From Leyella stercorea (lineage in GTDB: Bacteria > Bacteroidota > Bacteroidia > Bacteroidales > Bacteroidaceae): a DNA stretch of 27,865 bases. A model generated the notes under the pieces. It was not told where the DNA came from. It saw nothing but the letters and a program-made list of their open reading frames with translations, and ran no database searches. The stretch lies in NCBI RefSeq assembly GCF_021531655.1, contig NZ_JADYUF010000045.1:1-27865 (forward strand), written 5' to 3'. Of the stretch, positions 24,141 to 27,865 are shown one piece after another; the stretch's first letter is position 1, and each line of letters starts with the position of its first letter. Both the position numbers and the translations under genes were made by a program.

Positions 24141-25493
24141 TTAAAACTTAGGCATTCCGGGCATTCCCTTCAGCTTTCCCATCATTCCAGCCATCTTTGC
24201 CATGTTGGTTCCGGTGACGAGTTTCATCATCTTGCGAGTCTGGTCAAACTGCTTGATGAGTCGGTTCACCTCCTGTATGTTGGTACCGCTACCCTTTGCT
24301 ATACGCATGCGGCGGCTCTGATTGAGAATCTCGGGGTTAGAGCGCTCCTTCGGAGTCATACTCTTGATGATGGCCTCGATGCCCTTGAAAGCATTGTCGT
24401 CGATGTCGACATCCTTTATGGCCTTGCCAACGCCAGGTATCATCGAAGCGAGATCCTTGAGGTTACCCATCTTCTTTATCTGCTCAATCTGTCCGAGGAA
24501 GTCGTTGAAGTCGAACTTGTTCTTCTGAATTTTCTTCTGAAGGCGGCGTGCCTCCTCCTCGTCAAACTGCTCCTGAGCGCGCTCTACAAGACTCACGATG
24601 TCGCCCATGCCGAGAATACGGTCTGCCATACGAGCTGGGTGGAACACGTCGATGGCCTCCATCTTCTCGCCTGTACCGACAAACTTGATAGGCTTTGTCA
24701 CTACAGTACGTATTGAGAGGGCTGCGCCGCCGCGTGTGTCACCGTCGAGCTTGGTGAGTACCACGCCGTCGAAGTCGAGACGGTCGTTGAACTCCTTGGC
24801 TGTATTGACAGCGTCCTGACCAGTCATAGAGTCAACCACGAAGAGTGTCTCGTCGGGATTGATAGCGTTCTTGAGATTTGAAATCTCATTCATCATTTCC
24901 TCATCGACAGCCAGACGACCCGCAGTATCGACAATCACCACATCGTAGCCCTTGGCCTTAGCCTCACGAAGAGCGTTATTGGCAATAGTGATAACGTCCT
25001 TGTTGTCGGGCTCTGAATATACAGGTACACCTACTTGCTCGCCTACCACCTTGAGCTGGTCGATAGCAGCCGGACGATAAACGTCACAAGCTACGAGCAA
25101 CGGCTTCTTGTGCTGCTTGGTCTTGAGCATGTTGGCAAGCTTGCCAGAGAATGTGGTCTTACCCGAACCCTGCAAACCGCTCATAAGTATGATAGCGGGA
25201 CGACTTGTCAGGTGCAATTCGGCTGCTTCGCCACCCATAAGTTCAGCAAGCTCGTCGTGCACAATCTTCACCATAAGCTGGCTTGGCTTAACGGCAGTAA
25301 GCACGTTCATACCCATAGCCTTCTTCTTCACCGTGTCGGTAAATGTCTTTGCTACCTTGTAGTTAACGTCGGCATCAAGCAATGCGCGTCTTACGTCTTT
25401 AAGTGTTTCTGCAACGTTGATCTCGGTGATTTTTCCCTCACCTTTAAGTATCTTAAAACTGCGTTCCAGTCTGTCGCTTAAATTTTCGAACAT
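24141..25493 (-). CDS. ffh: Signal recognition particle GTPase
   Basis: 450 residues, normal length. N domain (1-95). G domain with P-loop GLQGSGKTT (106-114), DTAGR (189-193) and TKLDGD (247-252). Methionine-rich M domain from about 300, with RMRIAKGSG and a Met-rich tail ending GMPGMPKF. It binds 4.5S RNA and signal sequences and targets ribosomes to the FtsY receptor at the membrane. It is preceded by a near-ideal promoter (25527-25559) and followed by folD. Confidence 0.98.
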   Translation of the reverse strand: MFENLSDRLERSFKILKGEGKITEINVAETLKDVRRALLDADVNYKVAKTFTDTVKKKAMGMNVLTAVKPSQLMVKIVHDELAELMGGEAAELHLTSRPAIILMSGLQGSGKTTFSGKLANMLKTKQHKKPLLVACDVYRPAAIDQLKVVGEQVGVPVYSEPDNKDVITIANNALREAKAKGYDVVIVDTAGRLAVDEEMMNEISNLKNAINPDETLFVVDSMTGQDAVNTAKEFNDRLDFDGVVLTKLDGDTRGGAALSIRTVVTKPIKFVGTGEKMEAIDVFHPARMADRILGMGDIVSLVERAQEQFDEEEARRLQKKIQKNKFDFNDFLGQIEQIKKMGNLKDLASMIPGVGKAIKDVDIDDNAFKGIEAIIKSMTPKERSNPEILNQSRRMRIAKGSGTNIQEVNRLIKQFDQTRKMMKLVTGTNMAKMAGMMGKLKGMPGMPKF

Positions 25494-25526
25494 ATATGTC
25501 TTCTTTTGTATTTCTTAATATTAGCA

Positions 25527-25559
25527 CAAAAGTAAACAAAAAATAACGAGCAATGCAAA
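25527..25559 (-). promoter_or_regulatory. Promoter for ffh-folD
   Basis: TTTG (25559 to 25556), 21-nt spacer, TACTTTTG (25534 to 25527): an exact fit to the Bacteroidetes -33/-7 consensus, 34 nt upstream of the ffh ATG. Confidence 0.7.
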
Positions 25560-25645
25560 GAACGGTATGCGATTTAATTTATTTTAAAATACTTTTTATC
25601 AAAAATGCGCACTCATATATGGTTTGTGCACATAAAACAGATACT

Positions 25646-25680
25646 GAAAAAAAGTACGTATATATATGTACACGTACTTA
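25646..25680 (-). terminator. Intrinsic terminator of recQ overlapping its stop codon
   Basis: AAGTACGTGTA and TATACGTACTT form an 11-bp stem with one G·U pair and a 6-nt loop, followed by a run of seven T. The stem begins with the last two bases of the TAA stop codon, so the gene ends directly in its terminator. Confidence 0.8.
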
Positions 25681-27753
25681 TTTTAAGTATATCTCATTAA
25701 GTTCGGTCGCCACCAGTTCCTCGCGCACAAGACTTGCCAATGCTACTGGCAGCACTTCGCGCGGGCAGTCTATCTGCTGCAGTTCGGTGACATGATGGCG
25801 TTTGCGGTCGGCAAGGAGCGCCATGATGAGCTGTCGGGCATTTTGTTGCGGTTCGTCCGATTTCCTGCCTTTATGACTCAAGCACACGTCGCATCGCTCG
25901 CAGTCCTTGCCGTCGGTCTCGCCAAAGTAGCCGAGCAACTGACGGCTGCGACAAACGCTGTCGTTCGATGCATATTCAATCATAGAGTGTATACGTGCTT
26001 CAAACTGCTCGCGACGGTCTTCGTACACCTCACGCGGAATGACGATGTCTTCAGCCAGCACACGGTCTCTGACGTAGGTGACGAGCGGCACGGAACGTTG
26101 CGGTATGAAGTGCAGTATATGACGCATACTCAGACTCTTTAGTATAAGATACACCTGCTGCTGTGTGAGTCCGGTGAGCTGCGCCAGCCGGCTCTCTTCG
26201 ATATAGCGATAGTCGATGAAGAGTCCGCTATACTCGCGCAATGCGGCTGTGATGACAGCCTCCTCGTTGGGGCTTGTAGAATATAGCTGATAGAGCTGGT
26301 CGCGTTCGAGTATGAACTTCATGCGTGTACGCGAGTCGGGCTCGGTCTCATATTCGATGTATCCGGCACGTGCCAGTATGCGAAGAGCCGAATTGGCTAT
26401 AGTTGGGAAATGCTTGAACGTGCGGCAGAAGCGGTCGAGATCGAGTGCAAAGGTGTGCCCTGCCCCATCGTCGGCTGCCACTTGCAGGAAATAGGCAAGA
26501 TGGTCGTAGACGTTGCAGATGGTCTGACGGTCGGGAAACTCCTCAAGCACTCGCTTGTCAAGACGCATGCGGTCGCTGTCATTGTATAGCAATACGGCAT
26601 AGGCACGTTTGCCATCACGTCCTGCACGACCTGCTTCCTGAAAGTAAGCCTCAATGGAATTCGGACAATCCACATGAATGACTATGCGCACGTCGGGTTT
26701 GTCGATGCCCATTCCGAATGCGTTGGTAGCCACTATGACACGCTTCTCGTCGTCGTGCCACTGCTGTTGGCGCAGGTCCTTAACGGCATGTTCCAGTCCG
26801 GCATGATAGAACGTGGCGCTTATGTCGTTCTGCTCTATGAGTTCGCTTATCTCCTTGGTGCGTCGGCGGCTGCGTGCATACACTATGGCGCTGCCGCGTG
26901 TCGACTTGAGTATGTGTATGAGTTCCTCGTCCTTGTTGCCAGTGTTGCGCACCACATACGTCAGGTTCTTGCGCTCGAAGCTCATGCGGAACACGTTCTT
27001 CTCGCTGAATCCGAGCCTGTACTGTATGTCGTCTATCACCTGCGGGGTGGCAGTGGCGGTGAGAGCAAGCACCGGAACATCGGGCTTCAGCTGGCGTATG
27101 TCGGCTATATGCAGATAGGAAGGACGGAAGTCGTAGCCCCATTGCGATATGCAGTGAGCCTCATCAACGGTGATGAAGCTCACCTTCATGTGCTCAAGCT
27201 TTGCCTTGAACAGTTCGGTGCCAATACGTTCGGGCGACACATACAGCAGTTTGGTGCCACCAAGTATGCAGTTGTCGAGCGTTCCCAATATCTCACGGCG
27301 GCTCATTCCCGAATATATGGCTGCTGCAATGATGCCACGACGGCGCAGGTTCTGCACCTGGTCTTTCATCAAGGCTATGAGCGGAGTCACTACTATGCAC
27401 GTTCCTTCCATGGCAAGTGCCGGAACCTGAAACGTAAGCGACTTGCCTCCACCCGTAGGCATAAGTCCAAGTGTGTCCTTACGCTGCATTATGCTGTTGA
27501 TGATGTCGCCCTGAATGCCACGAAAAGCAGGATATCCCCAGTATTTGTGGAGGATGGAAAGCAAAGACTCTGCCCCACAAAGGCCACAAACCCCACAAAG
27601 CCCTACCGCCGACTCCTCCCCCGTAGGGAGGGGAGGGGTATGTTCGGTTACGCTCACATCGTAAGCGTCGGATTCACACATCGACTTCTCGTGTTCATCT
27701 GACGAATTATTGGATGTTGGCATTATAGGGTCTTTTATATCTGTTTCCATCAA
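25678..27753 (-). CDS. recQ: RecQ-family ATP-dependent DNA helicase with unusual N-terminal extension
   Basis: 691 residues. The helicase begins near residue 66 (SILHKYWGYPAFRGIQ). Motif I is LMPTGGGKS (97-105) and the DEAH box is at 197-200 (VDEAHCISQWGYDFRPSY). Motif VI is QEAGRAGRDGK, and near the C-terminus there is a zinc cluster CRSRQ..GYFGE...CERCDVC. RecQ unwinds DNA 3' to 5' in recombination and fork repair. It is a divergent Bacteroidetes paralogue, as MPTGGGKSL and the lack of an HRDC domain suggest. The first 65 residues are not helicase: they are low-complexity and partly translated from a GC-rich interspersed repeat (PPLPTGEES, then GLCGVCGLCG). The true start may be a TTG near residue 64, or the ATG at 27753 (or the next codon). 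Confidence 0.9.
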   Translation of the reverse strand: MMETDIKDPIMPTSNNSSDEHEKSMCESDAYDVSVTEHTPPLPTGEESAVGLCGVCGLCGAESLLSILHKYWGYPAFRGIQGDIINSIMQRKDTLGLMPTGGGKSLTFQVPALAMEGTCIVVTPLIALMKDQVQNLRRRGIIAAAIYSGMSRREILGTLDNCILGGTKLLYVSPERIGTELFKAKLEHMKVSFITVDEAHCISQWGYDFRPSYLHIADIRQLKPDVPVLALTATATPQVIDDIQYRLGFSEKNVFRMSFERKNLTYVVRNTGNKDEELIHILKSTRGSAIVYARSRRRTKEISELIEQNDISATFYHAGLEHAVKDLRQQQWHDDEKRVIVATNAFGMGIDKPDVRIVIHVDCPNSIEAYFQEAGRAGRDGKRAYAVLLYNDSDRMRLDKRVLEEFPDRQTICNVYDHLAYFLQVAADDGAGHTFALDLDRFCRTFKHFPTIANSALRILARAGYIEYETEPDSRTRMKFILERDQLYQLYSTSPNEEAVITAALREYSGLFIDYRYIEESRLAQLTGLTQQQVYLILKSLSMRHILHFIPQRSVPLVTYVRDRVLAEDIVIPREVYEDRREQFEARIHSMIEYASNDSVCRSRQLLGYFGETDGKDCERCDVCLSHKGRKSDEPQQNARQLIMALLADRKRHHVTELQQIDCPREVLPVALASLVREELVATELNEIYLK
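27577..27640 (-). repeat. GC-rich interspersed repeat inside the recQ 5' end
   Basis: On the minus strand this reads CTCCCCTCCCTACGGGGGAG, then a G-rich segment, then GGGCTTTGTGGGG. The first part is a hairpin (27614-27638). The same core occurs in opposite orientation at 27811-27850. Here it is translated in frame as roughly residues 38-59 of RecQ. Confidence 0.65.
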
Positions 27754-27778
27754 TCAACAAAAAAACACAGTATTTTAT

Positions 27779-27865
27779 AGCAATCAAAGCACAGCTTTCA
27801 AGGCATATCACTCCCCTCCCTACGGGGGAGGGGCAAGGGGGTGGGGCTTTTACAGCAATCAAAGC
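27779..27865. repeat. 12-bp direct repeats around a GC-rich repeat unit
   Basis: AGCAATCAAAGC occurs at 27779-27790 and again at 27854-27865, exactly at the window end, with the GC-rich hairpin unit between them. This is either a duplicated target around an inserted repeat or the first period of a longer 75-bp array continuing outside the window. Confidence 0.55.
27811..27850 (+). repeat. Second copy of the GC-rich interspersed repeat
   Basis: CTCCCCTCCCTACGGGGGAG is shared base for base with the copy inside recQ but lies on the other strand. A G-rich tail ending GGGGCTTTT follows. The hairpin (27811-27833) is upstream of recQ and could fold with the inverted copy. Confidence 0.65.

Noticed and set aside
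26674..27702. 342-codon open frame on the plus strand
   Set aside because: It runs antisense to the conserved helicase motifs of recQ. Its predicted peptide has no recognisable domain, and the open frame follows from codon bias on the other strand.

Overview
The window looks like a chromosomal piece of a Bacteroidales bacterium, most likely Prevotella or a close relative. The grounds are two SusC/SusD outer-membrane uptake loci, a Bacteroidetes-type ECF sigma/FecR pair, upstream -7 elements of the TAnnTTTG class, and few Shine-Dalgarno sequences. Every protein gene I can support lies on the minus strand, so transcription runs from the right end toward position 1.

Layout from right to left (transcription order). 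(i) A RecQ-family helicase gene whose N-terminus has absorbed a GC-rich interspersed repeat. (ii) ffh (signal recognition particle GTPase) and folD (one-carbon folate enzyme), 11 bp apart behind a strong promoter. (iii) A compact operon with a 59-residue TPR protein, a two-cluster ferredoxin subunit and the alpha, beta and gamma subunits of a 2-oxoacid:ferredoxin oxidoreductase, closed by an intrinsic terminator. (iv) Uptake locus 2: SusC, SusD, a DUF4843-type lipoprotein, a PKD-like lipoprotein and a periplasmic thioredoxin-fold protein. (v) An 800-bp non-coding block with tandem and inverted repeats and a candidate promoter. (vi) Uptake locus 1: ECF sigma factor, FecR anti-sigma, a SusC with an STN signalling domain, SusD, a DUF4465-type lipoprotein and a TlpA-like thioredoxin protein. 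(vii) A mobile-DNA landing zone: a decayed IS1634-type insertion sequence, the 3' stump of an unidentified gene, its terminator, and just beyond it the 5' end of a group II intron of apparent class C.

The genes work together in recognisable ways. In locus 1 the STN domain of SusC, the membrane-spanning FecR and the ECF sigma form a substrate-triggered signalling chain. Locus 2 has neither an STN domain nor its own sigma pair. Instead its SusC has a seven-G run exactly at the end of the signal-peptide region, and the signal peptide is in a different reading frame from the barrel, as expected for an OFF state of a slipped-strand phase switch. Both loci end in a thioredoxin-fold protein, which suggests that redox handling of cargo or imported protein is part of their job.

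The most interesting observations are the G-tract switch, the group II intron beside a terminator, the repeat-built N-terminus of RecQ, and the pairing of both SusCD loci with thioredoxins. No tRNA, rRNA, CRISPR array or plus-strand gene could be supported.
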